33,290 bases of DNA from an uncultured Bacteroides sp. (GTDB lineage: Bacteria; Bacteroidota; Bacteroidia; Bacteroidales; Bacteroidaceae), in the NCBI GenBank assembly GCA_900556625.1, contig USPQ01000025.1, forward strand, positions 1 through 33,290. The letters are read 5' to 3'. The stretch's first letter is position 1. Each line of letters opens with the position of its first letter. Made by a program: the position numbers and the translations under genes. Of this stretch, positions 25,253-33,290 are shown piece after piece. The notes below the pieces were generated by a model that was not told where the DNA came from, ran no database searches, and worked only from the letters and a program-made list of their open reading frames with translations.

Positions 25253-25792
25253 ATGAGAAAAAAAGTAATAGTCCTAGTTAGTTTGTTATTTGTGCTAGTT
25301 GATATGTATGCACAAACATTTTATTATGATACTACTCAGGTGTTTTATGCTCAGCGTTATGTTTGTGATGTAACACAAGAATCCAAGTCTGTAAGGCTAT
25401 ATAGTAAAAGTAATAAGTTTACAGAAGTTGAAGCTGTCAATAAAGAAACGGGCGCAGAAATTACTGATGCTGAAAGAAAAGAGGCAAACTTTGTAGATGA
25501 TAGTCAGTTATGGGGAAAATGTTTGTCTATTTTGAATGAATCTTTTTCTGAAGAGGAGAGAACGCGGGTACAAGGTTGCAAATTTATAATAATACTGCGT
25601 GTTGATACTAACACAGGAATAATACGTGATGTAGAATATCGTTTTCCGGCTGTTAGTATGCTTGCAACAGTACCGGTTTCTGTTTATCAAGAAATGGAAA
25701 TAAAGTTGAAAAAGGAAATAGTCTTTAATATAACGGAAAAAGGAAAAAGGTTCAATTATATTCCTTTTGTGTGGGCTCATACTGTGAAATAG
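25253..25792 (+). CDS. Unknown exported 179-aa protein (possibly DUF5043-like)
   Basis: A signal peptide (MRKKVIVLVSLLFVLVDMYA, cleavage before QTFYYD) is followed by about 160 residues with alternating strands and helices. KSVRLYSKSNKFTEVEAV, QGCKFIIILRVDTNTGII and VPVSVYQEMEIKLKKEIVF recall, from memory, the Bacteroides-restricted DUF5043 family, which has no known function; this is a weak assignment. It is AT-rich like the preceding gene and separated from that stop by one base. Cytoplasmic plus exported partner proteins are seen in several kinds of accessory gene pairs, but nothing here shows a specific role. Confidence 0.65.
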   Translation: MRKKVIVLVSLLFVLVDMYAQTFYYDTTQVFYAQRYVCDVTQESKSVRLYSKSNKFTEVEAVNKETGAEITDAERKEANFVDDSQLWGKCLSILNESFSEEERTRVQGCKFIIILRVDTNTGIIRDVEYRFPAVSMLATVPVSVYQEMEIKLKKEIVFNITEKGKRFNYIPFVWAHTVK

Positions 25793-25894
25793 AATACTAA
25801 TATTAAAAAATGGTGTGTAATAATAAGAAAAACAGTAAGTTACTCCCGTTTTCATCGTCAACTGTATTTTCGAGGGAATGCTTAAAGATGTAAA

Positions 25895-25932
25895 AAGGCA
25901 ACTAATTCATAGCGAATTAGTTGCCTTGCATT
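25895..25932. terminator. Two-way terminator between convergent genes
   Basis: AAGGCAACTAATTC (25895-25908) and its exact inverted copy (25914-25927) form a 14-bp perfect stem with a 5-base loop. A T-rich run follows on the plus strand (GCATTTTCTT), and a stronger TTTTT follows on the minus strand, so it can end both the unknown unit and asd. Confidence 0.85.
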
Positions 25933-25992
25933 TTCTTATTTTAGGAATATCCCTAAGTCGATCATTTGGATATCCTTAGGCTTTATGCCTTC

Positions 25993-27000
25993 TTATACGT
26001 TTTTTACTTTAATCAGATACTCAGCTATCTGTACTGCGTTCAATGCCGCACCTTTCTTGATCTGGTCACCTACAATCCAGAAAGTCAGTCCGTTTTCGTT
26101 CGTCAGGTCTTTACGGATACGTCCTACGTAAACCGGATCTTTACCTGCAAGGAACAACGGCATCGGATATTCCTTTTCTGCCGGATTGTCCTGAAGAACC
26201 AATCCTTCGCCCTTGGCGAATGCTTCGCGGGCTTCTTCTACGGAAATCGGACGTTCTGTTTCTACCCAAATGCTTTCAGAGTGAGCACGTAATGCAGGAA
26301 CACGTACGCAAGTAGCACTGACTTTGATATCGGAGTGCATGATTTTGCGTGTTTCGTTGAACATCTTCATTTCTTCTTTGGTGTAACCATTTTCGGTGAA
26401 GACGTCAATCTGAGGAATCAGGTTGAATGCCAACTGATACGCGAATTTTTCCACGGTAACAGGTTCGTTAGCCAATACTTGGCGATATTGTTCATACAAT
26501 TCGTCCATGGCAGCAGCACCCGCACCACTTGCTGCCTGATAGGTAGACACGTGCACGGTTTTTATATGAGAAAGCTGTTCGATGGCTTTTAGTGCAACTA
26601 CCATTTGGATAGTCGTACAGTTCGGGTTGGCGATGACGCCGCGAGGACGTTCCAATGCGTCTTCGGCATTTACTTCAGGCACTACCAAAGGTACATCGGC
26701 ATCCATACGGAATGCACTGGAGTTATCGATCATCACAGCACCATACTTGGTGATTGTTTTTTCGAATTCCTTGGATGTTCCTGCTCCGGCAGAAGTGAAA
26801 GCAATGTCTACCCCTTTAAAGTCATCGTTGTGTTGTAAGAGTTTCACCTCGATCTGTTTACCGCGGAAAGTATAAGTTGTTCCGGCACTACGTTTAGAAC
26901 CGAACAAAACTAACTCGTCCAACGGGAAGTTTCTCTCATCGAGCACGCGCAGGAATTCCTGTCCCACGGCTCCGCTTACGCCAACAATAGCTACTTTCAT
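25993..27000 (-). CDS. asd: Aspartate-semialdehyde dehydrogenase
   Basis: A 335-residue cytoplasmic enzyme that reduces L-aspartyl-4-phosphate to aspartate semialdehyde with NADPH, feeding lysine/diaminopimelate, threonine and methionine synthesis. The N-terminus VAIVGVSGAVGQEFLRVLDERNFP is the nucleotide-binding motif. PNCTTIQMVVALK contains the catalytic Cys at about residue 128, and RVPALRAHSESIWVE holds the catalytic His region. Length and start are normal. It appears monocistronic, with a hairpin terminator downstream. Confidence 0.97.
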   Translation of the reverse strand: MKVAIVGVSGAVGQEFLRVLDERNFPLDELVLFGSKRSAGTTYTFRGKQIEVKLLQHNDDFKGVDIAFTSAGAGTSKEFEKTITKYGAVMIDNSSAFRMDADVPLVVPEVNAEDALERPRGVIANPNCTTIQMVVALKAIEQLSHIKTVHVSTYQAASGAGAAAMDELYEQYRQVLANEPVTVEKFAYQLAFNLIPQIDVFTENGYTKEEMKMFNETRKIMHSDIKVSATCVRVPALRAHSESIWVETERPISVEEAREAFAKGEGLVLQDNPAEKEYPMPLFLAGKDPVYVGRIRKDLTNENGLTFWIVGDQIKKGAALNAVQIAEYLIKVKNV

Positions 27001-27070
27001 CTTTTTCTTTTGTTAAATTGTGAATATTGTATTTATCTTCTTACACTGTCGAATAGAAGATATTTGGCTG

Positions 27071-27078
27071 CAAAATTA
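27071..27078 (-). promoter_or_regulatory. Putative -7 element of asd
   Basis: On the minus strand TAATTTTG fits TAnnTTTG, 70 bases before the asd ATG. No clear -33 element is seen. Confidence 0.4.
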
Positions 27079-27204
27079 TAACATTTTGCCATATAATCAG
27101 TATTTCGGGTGAGAAAAAAGTTATAAGACTATGAGTTTTTAGCAGTAACTGATAGAACCTGTATTGAAATAACCTAAAACTCACGACTCAAACCTTGTAA
27201 CTTA

Positions 27205-27235
27205 TTGGTGGTATGCGAACTTTTTTGTTCCTTTG
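27205..27235 (+). promoter_or_regulatory. Promoter of the antiporter-tcdA-lolD unit
   Basis: TTG (27205-27207) is followed after 20 bases by TTCCTTTG (27228-27235), one base from the -7 consensus. The start point would be about 27242, between two candidate ATG codons of the antiporter, which supports the second ATG. Confidence 0.6.
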
Positions 27236-27260
27236 CATTGAATTCCTAAAGCCACAGCCT

Positions 27261-29396
27261 ATGAACTTGTTTGATTTTAATTTGACTTTACCGATAACCG
27301 ATCCGACCTGGGTATTCTTTTTGGTATTGATTATCATTCTTTTTGCTCCGATGATTTTGGGACGCCTTCATATACCTCATATTATTGGCATGATTCTGGC
27401 GGGAGTACTGATAGGTGAACATGGCTTTCACGTGCTCGATCGTGACAGCAGCTTCGAACTCTTCGGTAAAGTAGGACTATATTATATCATGTTCCTTGCC
27501 GGACTCGAAATGGACATGGAAGACTTCAAGAAGAACCGGACGAAAAGCATTGTGTTCGGTTGGCTCACTTTTCTTATTCCAATGGGATTGGGTATCTGGA
27601 GTAGTATGAGTGTGTTGGGTTATGGTTTCCTTACCGCTGTGTTACTGGCTAGTATGTATGCTTCTCATACGTTGATAGCTTATCCTATTATCAGTCGTTA
27701 TGGATTGTCGCGTTTGCGCAGTGTCAATATTACGATTGGTGGTACGGCTGTTACCGTTACTCTTGCTTTGATAATCCTTGCCGTCATAGGCGGTATGTTC
27801 AAAGGAACTGTTGACGGTTGGTTCTGGGGATTTCTTGTGGCAAAAGTTGCTTTTCTCGGATTTCTGATTGTTTTCTTCTTTCCTCGTATCGGCCGTTGGT
27901 TTTTCCGGAAGTACGATGATAGCGTGATGCAATTTGTATTTGTGCTGGCGATGGTCTTTCTCGGTGGTGGATTAATGGAGTTTGTAGGAATGGAAGGCAT
28001 TTTGGGAGCTTTCCTTGCCGGATTGGTCTTGAACCGTCTGATTCCTCATGTATCTCCCTTGATGAATCGGTTGGAATTTGTAGGAAATGCACTGTTTATT
28101 CCTTACTTCCTGATTGGTGTAGGAATGATTATTGATGTACGAAGCCTGTTTACCGGAGGCGAGGCATTGAAAGTTGCTGTCGTTATGACAGTGGTAGCTA
28201 CTTTTAGTAAATGGCTGGCTGCATGGATCACGCAGAAGATTTACCGTATGCAACCGAATGAACGGAGTATGATATTCGGACTTAGTAATGCTCAGGCAGC
28301 AGCTACGCTTGCAGCGGTATTGATCGGTCACGAAATTATTATGGAGAATGGGGAGCGTTTGCTGAATGATGATGTGTTGAACGGTACGGTGGTGATGATT
28401 CTTTTTACTTGTGTAATCAGTTCTTTGGTAACAGAACGTTCCGCCCGCCGTTTCGCTATGAATGAGGAATTGCAATCAGAGGAACAAGGTGCAAAGAAAA
28501 GTACCGAACAGATATTGATTCCCGTGGCTAACCCGGATACAATTGAGGATTTGATAAATCTGGCTTTAGTGATAAAAGACGCCAAACAGAAGAATGGTTT
28601 AATCGCATTAAACGTTATTAATGATAGTAACAGTTCGGAGAAGAAAGAACTGCAAGGAAAGCGAAATTTGGAAAAAGCGGCAATGATTGCCGCTGCTGCC
28701 GATGTTCCTGTAAATATGGTCAGCCGTTATGACCTGAACATCGCTTCGGGAATTATCCACACGATTAAAGAATATGAAGCTACGGATGTAGTAATCGGTC
28801 TGCATCGGAAAGCGAATATTGTTGATACCTTTTTCGGGAATTTGGCGGAAAGCCTTTTGAAAGGTACACATCGCGAGGTGATGATCGCTAAGTTTCTGAT
28901 GCCGGTTAATACTTTGCGCCGGATAAATATTGCCGTGCCACCAAAGGCGGAATATGAAACCGGGTTCTCAAAATGGGTGGAACATTTCTGCCGTATGGGA
29001 AGTATTCTGGGATGTCGCGTGCATTTCTTTTCCAATGAACGTACGCTGATGCGTCTTCAGCAACTGGTAAAGAAAAAATATGCAGGAACTCCGACTGAAT
29101 TTTCCTTGTTGGAAGAATGGGAAGACCTTTTGTTATTAACAGGGCAAGTGAACTATGATCATTTGCTGGTGGTAATCTCAGCCCGTCGCGGTTCTATCTC
29201 TTATGACACCTCTTTCGAACGTCTTCCGGCGCAGCTAGGAAAATATTTCTCAAACAATAGTTTGATTATCCTGTATCCCGACCAATTCGGAGATCCGCAG
29301 GAAATTGTGTCTTTCTCTGATCCGCGCGGTCATAATGAATCACAACATTATGAGAAAGTGGGTAAATGGTTCTATAAATGGTTAAAGAAAAGCTAA
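27261..29396 (+). CDS. CPA2-family cation:proton antiporter with C-terminal Usp-like domains
   Basis: A 711-residue membrane protein. I use the ATG at 27261 (MNLFDFNLTLP) because the ATG at 27213 lies inside the likely promoter. About twelve helices in residues 1-400 include LGRLHIPHIIGMILAGVLIG, LFGKVGLYYIMFLAGLEMD, and EGILGAFLAGLVLNRLIP, which fit Na+(K+)/H+ exchangers of the CPA2/KefB type. Residues ~420-711 look like two universal-stress-protein-like domains (ILIPVANPDTIEDLINLAL; INIAVPPKAEYETGFSKW), probably a cytoplasmic regulatory part. The ion cannot be decided. Its stop overlaps the tcdA start by one base (TAATG). Confidence 0.9.
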   Translation: MNLFDFNLTLPITDPTWVFFLVLIIILFAPMILGRLHIPHIIGMILAGVLIGEHGFHVLDRDSSFELFGKVGLYYIMFLAGLEMDMEDFKKNRTKSIVFGWLTFLIPMGLGIWSSMSVLGYGFLTAVLLASMYASHTLIAYPIISRYGLSRLRSVNITIGGTAVTVTLALIILAVIGGMFKGTVDGWFWGFLVAKVAFLGFLIVFFFPRIGRWFFRKYDDSVMQFVFVLAMVFLGGGLMEFVGMEGILGAFLAGLVLNRLIPHVSPLMNRLEFVGNALFIPYFLIGVGMIIDVRSLFTGGEALKVAVVMTVVATFSKWLAAWITQKIYRMQPNERSMIFGLSNAQAAATLAAVLIGHEIIMENGERLLNDDVLNGTVVMILFTCVISSLVTERSARRFAMNEELQSEEQGAKKSTEQILIPVANPDTIEDLINLALVIKDAKQKNGLIALNVINDSNSSEKKELQGKRNLEKAAMIAAAADVPVNMVSRYDLNIASGIIHTIKEYEATDVVIGLHRKANIVDTFFGNLAESLLKGTHREVMIAKFLMPVNTLRRINIAVPPKAEYETGFSKWVEHFCRMGSILGCRVHFFSNERTLMRLQQLVKKKYAGTPTEFSLLEEWEDLLLLTGQVNYDHLLVVISARRGSISYDTSFERLPAQLGKYFSNNSLIILYPDQFGDPQEIVSFSDPRGHNESQHYEKVGKWFYKWLKKS

Positions 29397-30112
29397 TGGA
29401 AAAAAACGACTGGCAACAAAGAACGGAACTCCTGTTAGGAGAAGAAAAGATGAATCGCATCCGGAAGGCACACGTATTGGTTGTGGGATTAGGCGGAGTG
29501 GGCGCTTATGCTGCCGAAATGCTTTGTCGTACGGGAGTTGGCAAAATGACTATTGTAGATGCGGACACCGTGCAGCCTACGAATATGAACCGCCAGTTAC
29601 CTGCCATGCACTCTACGTTGGGAATGCCGAAAGCGGAAGTATTGGCTACCCGGTATAAAGATATCAATCCGGATATTGAACTGACGGTACTTCCTGTTTA
29701 TCTGAAAGATGAGAATATACCGGAACTATTGGACGCAGGCAAGTATGATTTTATAGTAGACGCAATTGATACAATCAGTCCGAAGTGCTTCTTGATTTAT
29801 GAGGCGATGAAACGGCATATCAAGATTGTGTCCAGTATGGGAGCGGGAGCAAAGAGCGATATCTCTCAGGTCCGTTTTGCAGATCTTTGGGATACTTATC
29901 ATTGTGGACTAAGTAAGGCGGTGCGGAAACGTTTGCAGAAAATGGGAATGAAACGTAAACTTCCGGTAGTATTCAGTACCGAACAGGCTGATCCGAAAGC
30001 TGTATTGCTGACTGATGATGAACAGAATAAGAAATCAACTTGCGGGACAGTGAGTTATATGCCGGCTGTGTTCGGCTGCTATTTGGCGGAATATGTCATT
30101 AAACGATTATAA
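29396..30112 (+). CDS. tcdA: tRNA threonylcarbamoyladenosine dehydratase
   Basis: A 238-residue E1-like (ThiF/MoeB fold) enzyme that cyclises t6A37 to ct6A in tRNAs with ATP. HVLVVGLGGVGAYAAEMLCR is the nucleotide-binding loop, IVDADTVQPTNMNRQLPA the family's D-x-V-x-x-T-N-x-N-R-Q block, and DAIDTISPKCFLI the next conserved region. The C-terminal STCGTVSYMPAVFG is typical of TcdA. I place the start at 29396 (MEKNDWQQRTELLLG), where the ATG overlaps the antiporter TAA; an ATG-less extension to 29378 would only add residues inside the antiporter gene. Confidence 0.93.
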   Translation: MEKNDWQQRTELLLGEEKMNRIRKAHVLVVGLGGVGAYAAEMLCRTGVGKMTIVDADTVQPTNMNRQLPAMHSTLGMPKAEVLATRYKDINPDIELTVLPVYLKDENIPELLDAGKYDFIVDAIDTISPKCFLIYEAMKRHIKIVSSMGAGAKSDISQVRFADLWDTYHCGLSKAVRKRLQKMGMKRKLPVVFSTEQADPKAVLLTDDEQNKKSTCGTVSYMPAVFGCYLAEYVIKRL

Positions 30113-30117
30113 ATATC

Positions 30118-30774
30118 ATGATAAAATTAGAAGGAATAACAAAAAGCTTCGGTTCATTGCAAGTCCTGAAAGGTATTGATCTGGAAATTAACAAAGGTGA
30201 GATTGTCAGTATTGTAGGTCCTAGTGGGGCAGGTAAGACTACCTTGTTGCAGATCATGGGAACGTTGGACGAACCGGATGCAGGTAATGTGCAGATTGAC
30301 GGAACTGTAGTGAGCCGGATGAAAGAAAAAGAACTCTCTGCATTCCGTAATAAGAATATAGGTTTCGTTTTTCAGTTTCATCAATTGCTGCCGGAGTTCA
30401 CCGCATTGGAGAATGTGATGATTCCTGCGTTTATCGCAGGAGTATCTTCGAAAGAGGCAAACGAACATGCTATTAGAATACTCGATTTTATGGGATTGGC
30501 AGAGCGTGCTTCCCATAAACCGAATGAGTTGTCGGGAGGAGAGAAACAACGCGTTGCTGTGGCGCGTGCTTTAATCAATGATCCGGCTGTAATACTGGCG
30601 GATGAACCTTCCGGTAGTTTGGATACACATAATAAAGAAGATTTACATCAACTGTTCTTTGACCTGAGGGAGCGTTTAGGACAGACTTTTGTGATTGTTA
30701 CCCATGACGAGGGACTTTCGAAAATCACCGACCGAACGATACATATGGTTGACGGCATGATTAAAAAAGATTAA
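30118..30774 (+). CDS. lolD: ABC transporter ATPase, LolD-like
   Basis: A 218-residue ATPase of the MacB/LolD branch. Walker A is GPSGAGKTT (residues 34-42), the Q-loop FVFQFHQLLPEFTALENV is characteristic of LolD/FtsE-type subunits, the signature is LSGGEKQRVAVARAL and Walker B is VILADEPSG, with a switch His in VTHDEG. LolD with LolC/E extracts lipoproteins from the inner membrane for the outer membrane. The permease partners are not in the window, as is common in Bacteroides. It starts 5 bases after tcdA. MacB-like export is an alternative reading. Confidence 0.85.
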   Translation: MIKLEGITKSFGSLQVLKGIDLEINKGEIVSIVGPSGAGKTTLLQIMGTLDEPDAGNVQIDGTVVSRMKEKELSAFRNKNIGFVFQFHQLLPEFTALENVMIPAFIAGVSSKEANEHAIRILDFMGLAERASHKPNELSGGEKQRVAVARALINDPAVILADEPSGSLDTHNKEDLHQLFFDLRERLGQTFVIVTHDEGLSKITDRTIHMVDGMIKKD

Positions 30775-30806
30775 TAAGAGAACTCAACTTCTAAAAATGC
30801 ATACCA

Positions 30807-30842
30807 AAAAGGTAGAACCTTGCAAGTGTTCTATCTTTTAGC
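30807..30842 (+). terminator. Terminator after lolD
   Basis: AAAAGGTAGAAC (30807-30818) pairs with GTTCTATCTTTT (30828-30839), with one G-U pair and a 9-base loop. The 3' arm ends in a T run that doubles as the tail. It lies 33 bases after the lolD stop. Confidence 0.7.
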
Positions 30843-30913
30843 TATATATTTATAGTCGCTTCTCTACGGAAGTCTGTGAAGATGATAGTAGAGTGTTTGT
30901 TTTGTTTGTGTGT

Positions 30914-30955
30914 GATGCATTCTTGTCTGGTGTGATAGGAATGCATCTTTTTTTA
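30914..30955 (+). terminator. Second plus-strand terminator before the HhH gene
   Basis: GATGCATTC (30914-30922) and GAATGCATC (30939-30947) form a perfect 9-bp stem with a 16-base loop, followed by seven Ts. It is a textbook plus-strand terminator 107 bases after the first one. Either it is a back-up for lolD or it ends a short RNA that starts between the two. Confidence 0.7.
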
Positions 30956-30976
30956 TTTATTGTGACAAACGAGGAA

Positions 30977-31900
30977 CTATTCATAACAAATATAAGGAGT
31001 AATCCGTTCGAAATCTGCTGTATTGAATTCCTCGTAAAGTGATAATTGCTTGAGGTTTGTCAAGATCCCTTTCTTTTTTCGGTATTCCACAATAACTTTG
31101 GCTTGATAGTAGTTTATATACGGATGATGCATCATCCGTTCGATACTTGCCTTATTTATGTTAATACGGCGGATTTGGGTTGCGTTGATAGAGAACCAGG
31201 GTCGGAGCATCTCTGCTTTTAAATGTTTCTCCTGTAATTGCTCTATTTTATAAAAGCCCCCTAGCTGTGTCCGGTAATTTACAATCATACGGGCAATGGC
31301 ACTTCCGATACCTGGAATTTTCTTAAGTTCGGTCGTGTCTGCTTCATTCAGGTTGATGACGGTGCCGGGCTGATATTTAAACAGGGTATCCTGCGGCATC
31401 CTTTGTTTCATTAATAGTCGGACGGTATCTTTTGTTGAGGACTGTTCGGTAATACGGATATAAGGATGTAAAGTCTGATATTGCTCGTCTGTCAACCCGT
31501 ATATCTTTCGGAAATCTTCCGGATGACGGAACTTTCCCTGTTTCTTGCGGTAACGCAGAATGTTTTTAGCTATCCACGAAGGCAATCCCAATGATATAAA
31601 AGTAATGGAATCGGCAGTGTTCGGATCGAATATAGAGAGCCTGACTTCTTTTGGTGAATAGGAATCGTTTTTCGGAGGGTCCCCTTCTGCGAATTTCCTT
31701 TGAGGTTTTATTTCTTTGATCGATGAAATGAATTCATCATATTCTAGTTTGAATTTCTCATCTTCTTCAGGAGTAACTTCTTGAGGAGTGGAGAATAGTT
31801 GCACGAGCCGGGGAATTGAGAATACCCCTATAATAAGAACGACAAGGACGATAATGCCTTGTCGTTCGGTTTTAGTGAAATAAAAAAAGTCTTTCCACAT
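30977..31900 (-). CDS. Membrane-anchored helix-hairpin-helix (ComEA-like) protein
   Basis: A 307-residue protein. One N-terminal membrane helix (GIIVLVVLIIGVFSIPRLV) is followed by a charged linker and three helix-hairpin-helix units: SLGLPSWIAKNILRYRKKQG with the FRHPEDFRKIYGL helix (about 100-140), IPGIGSAIARMIVNYRTQLGG (about 193-215) and a less regular third (about 240-290, MMHHPYINYYQAKVIVEYR). Such modules bind DNA without sequence specificity; in ComEA the DNA is taken up through the envelope. A role in DNA binding at the envelope side is plausible, but competence is not established for these bacteria. Its ATG overlaps the transporter stop by one base (TAATG), so translation is coupled to the transporter. 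Confidence 0.85.
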   Translation of the reverse strand: MWKDFFYFTKTERQGIIVLVVLIIGVFSIPRLVQLFSTPQEVTPEEDEKFKLEYDEFISSIKEIKPQRKFAEGDPPKNDSYSPKEVRLSIFDPNTADSITFISLGLPSWIAKNILRYRKKQGKFRHPEDFRKIYGLTDEQYQTLHPYIRITEQSSTKDTVRLLMKQRMPQDTLFKYQPGTVINLNEADTTELKKIPGIGSAIARMIVNYRTQLGGFYKIEQLQEKHLKAEMLRPWFSINATQIRRININKASIERMMHHPYINYYQAKVIVEYRKKKGILTNLKQLSLYEEFNTADFERITPYICYE

Positions 31901-33270
31901 TATAGTTTGATTAGTCCCAGTTCATTGATGAATATCAGTGAGATAGCGATTGGGGCGATATATTTTAATATAAAGATGATTAGTTTGTATACAGGAATTT
32001 CTATTGAACCGTTATTTGTAATCTCCGACCAGACGATTTTCTTATCAAGATACCAGCCGGTAAAGAGAGAAATACAGAGCCCGCCGAGCGGCAACATGAT
32101 TTTAGCCGTAACAAAGTCGAAGAGGTCGAACATTCCCAAACCGAAAATCGTGAATCCTTTCGTCACTCCGAGGGATAGTGAACAGAATATTCCCAAAAAG
32201 ATGCATCCTCCGGTCACGAGTCTTGCTGCTTTTCCACGGGATAAGTTGAATTCCTCGTGCAGATAGGCGGTTACTACCTCATGCAGGGAAATCGTGGAGG
32301 TTAATGCAGCCATTGCCAGCAATGCATAAAACATCACAGAGAATATGTATGCCAATATAGGTACTCCGCCGAATGCCTGTTGGAATACGTTAGGCAGAGT
32401 GATAAAGATGAGGCTTGGACCCGAATCAGGTTGTATGCCTACGGAGAAAGCGGCCGGGAAGATGATAAATCCGGCTAATATCGCAACGAAAGTATCAATG
32501 ATTCCTACACTGAAAGCCGTTTTTGTCAGGTTGGTCTCTTTGCTGAAATAAGAGGCGTACGTACAAAGACATCCCATTCCCAGGCTTAAAGAGAAGAAGG
32601 CTTGGCCCATAGCACTCAAAAATACATTTCCGTCCACCTTGCTAAAGTCCGGTTTCAGTAGAAACTCGATGCCCGCACCGGCTCCCGGTAGAGTGACCGA
32701 ACAAACAACCAATATAACTATAATAATAAATAAGGTAGGCATCATAATCTTGGAAGATTTCTCGATTCCTTTTTCTACCCCTTTCACGATGATGAAGTGC
32801 GTAATCAGCAGGAAGGCTATTAACCAGATAACTGGTCGCCAGGGATTACTGGAGAATTGTTGGAACGAGGTGATGAATTCTCCGGAGGTTTTTCCTGAGA
32901 AACCATTAGTGGCAGCTTCGAGAATATATTCCAGCGTCCACCCTGCAACTACGGCATAATAACTGAGAATCAGGAAACCTGCCAATACTCCCATACGTCC
33001 CACCCAGCGCCAATGTGTGCCGGGAGCTAATTTTTGGTAAGCCCTTGCCGTATTAGCTTGCGAATGGCGTCCTATCAGAAACTCTGCAATCATAATAGGA
33101 AGCCCTAAAAGGAGAATACACCCTAAATAGATTAATATAAATGCAGCACCTCCGTGATTTCCGGTTTCATAGGGAAACCGCCAGATATTACCCAGTCCTA
33201 CTGCCGAGCCGGCGGAAGCAAGTATTACGCCTAACTTACTACCGAAGTTCGCTCTATCATTTTTTGTCAT
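31900..33270 (-). CDS. Neurotransmitter:sodium symporter (NSS/LeuT) family transporter
   Basis: A 456-residue inner-membrane protein with about eleven helices. The first helix SAGSAVGLGNIWRFPYETG and the following GGAAFILIYLGCILLLGLPIM closely match LeuT, where they line the sodium and substrate sites. The family takes up amino acids with Na+. The exact amino acid is not readable. The start is 20 bases inside the window edge, so its promoter is largely outside. It leads a two-gene unit with the HhH protein. Confidence 0.93.
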   Translation of the reverse strand: MTKNDRANFGSKLGVILASAGSAVGLGNIWRFPYETGNHGGAAFILIYLGCILLLGLPIMIAEFLIGRHSQANTARAYQKLAPGTHWRWVGRMGVLAGFLILSYYAVVAGWTLEYILEAATNGFSGKTSGEFITSFQQFSSNPWRPVIWLIAFLLITHFIIVKGVEKGIEKSSKIMMPTLFIIIVILVVCSVTLPGAGAGIEFLLKPDFSKVDGNVFLSAMGQAFFSLSLGMGCLCTYASYFSKETNLTKTAFSVGIIDTFVAILAGFIIFPAAFSVGIQPDSGPSLIFITLPNVFQQAFGGVPILAYIFSVMFYALLAMAALTSTISLHEVVTAYLHEEFNLSRGKAARLVTGGCIFLGIFCSLSLGVTKGFTIFGLGMFDLFDFVTAKIMLPLGGLCISLFTGWYLDKKIVWSEITNNGSIEIPVYKLIIFILKYIAPIAISLIFINELGLIKL

Positions 33271-33290
33271 AAATCTTGTTTTATCTTACA

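Noticed and set aside
27213..27260. N-terminal extension of the antiporter (MRTFLFLCIEF...)
   Set aside because: This ATG lies inside the predicted promoter (27205-27235), so it would not be in the mRNA.
27972..28475. Minus-strand 167-codon frame opposite the antiporter gene
   Set aside because: Composition is rich in His, Gln and Asn without domain features, typical of an antisense shadow of a membrane-protein gene.

Overview
The window looks like chromosomal DNA of a Bacteroides species. Three things support this: promoters of the Bacteroidetes type (about TTG-N19/20-TAnnTTTG) rather than -35/-10 boxes, few recognisable Shine-Dalgarno sequences, and lipoproteins with acidic residues just after the lipobox Cys. 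The gene families also fit (DUF3316, DUF4922, single-chain GlyRS, AmpG-like MurNAc permease with MurK and MurQ). The species cannot be fixed from the sequence alone. Most of the window is core or stable accessory chromosome. I see no phage, no CRISPR array and no complete insertion sequence.

Layout. (1) 1-5957, minus strand: start of an unknown gene, a PfkB sugar/nucleoside kinase, tRNA-Leu(UAG) with a clear promoter and terminator, then the unit parC > DUF3316 protein > S41 protease lipoprotein. (2) 6305-8590, plus strand: an orphan exported glycoside hydrolase that resembles clan GH-D. (3) 8591-9292: a 700-bp gene-poor stretch with a promoter, a 25-codon ORF, mutually exclusive hairpins, a strong terminator and two identical-core 15-bp palindromes, followed by glyS and an FKBP-type isomerase lipoprotein. 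(4) 11596-22539, minus strand: an eight-gene run, GH29 fucosidase > SSS symporter > GT2/DUF4922 fusion > SpoIID-like protein > AmpG-like permease > HGSNAT-like acetyltransferase > MurNAc/GlcNAc kinase > MurQ etherase. It reads as a peptidoglycan amino-sugar salvage operon with unusual extra members. (5) 22721-25792: an AT-rich accessory stretch with a lamin-tail-domain lipoprotein, a gene fragment, and a two-gene unit of unknown function behind a good promoter. (6) 25993-27000: asd (minus). (7) 27261-30774, plus: CPA2 antiporter > tcdA > lolD, translationally coupled or nearly so, closed by terminators. (8) 30977-33270, minus: NSS-family transporter > HhH protein.

The most interesting candidates are: the salvage operon, especially the three-part GT2/GT2-like/GalT-like fusion and the HGSNAT-like acetyltransferase; the orphan attenuator-like leader upstream of glyS; a roughly 100-bp imperfect inverted repeat lying in frame inside the SpoIID-like gene; and a 48-bp perfect hairpin with IS3-like ends between convergent genes. 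All structural statements come from reading the sequence by eye; no folding or database search was run.
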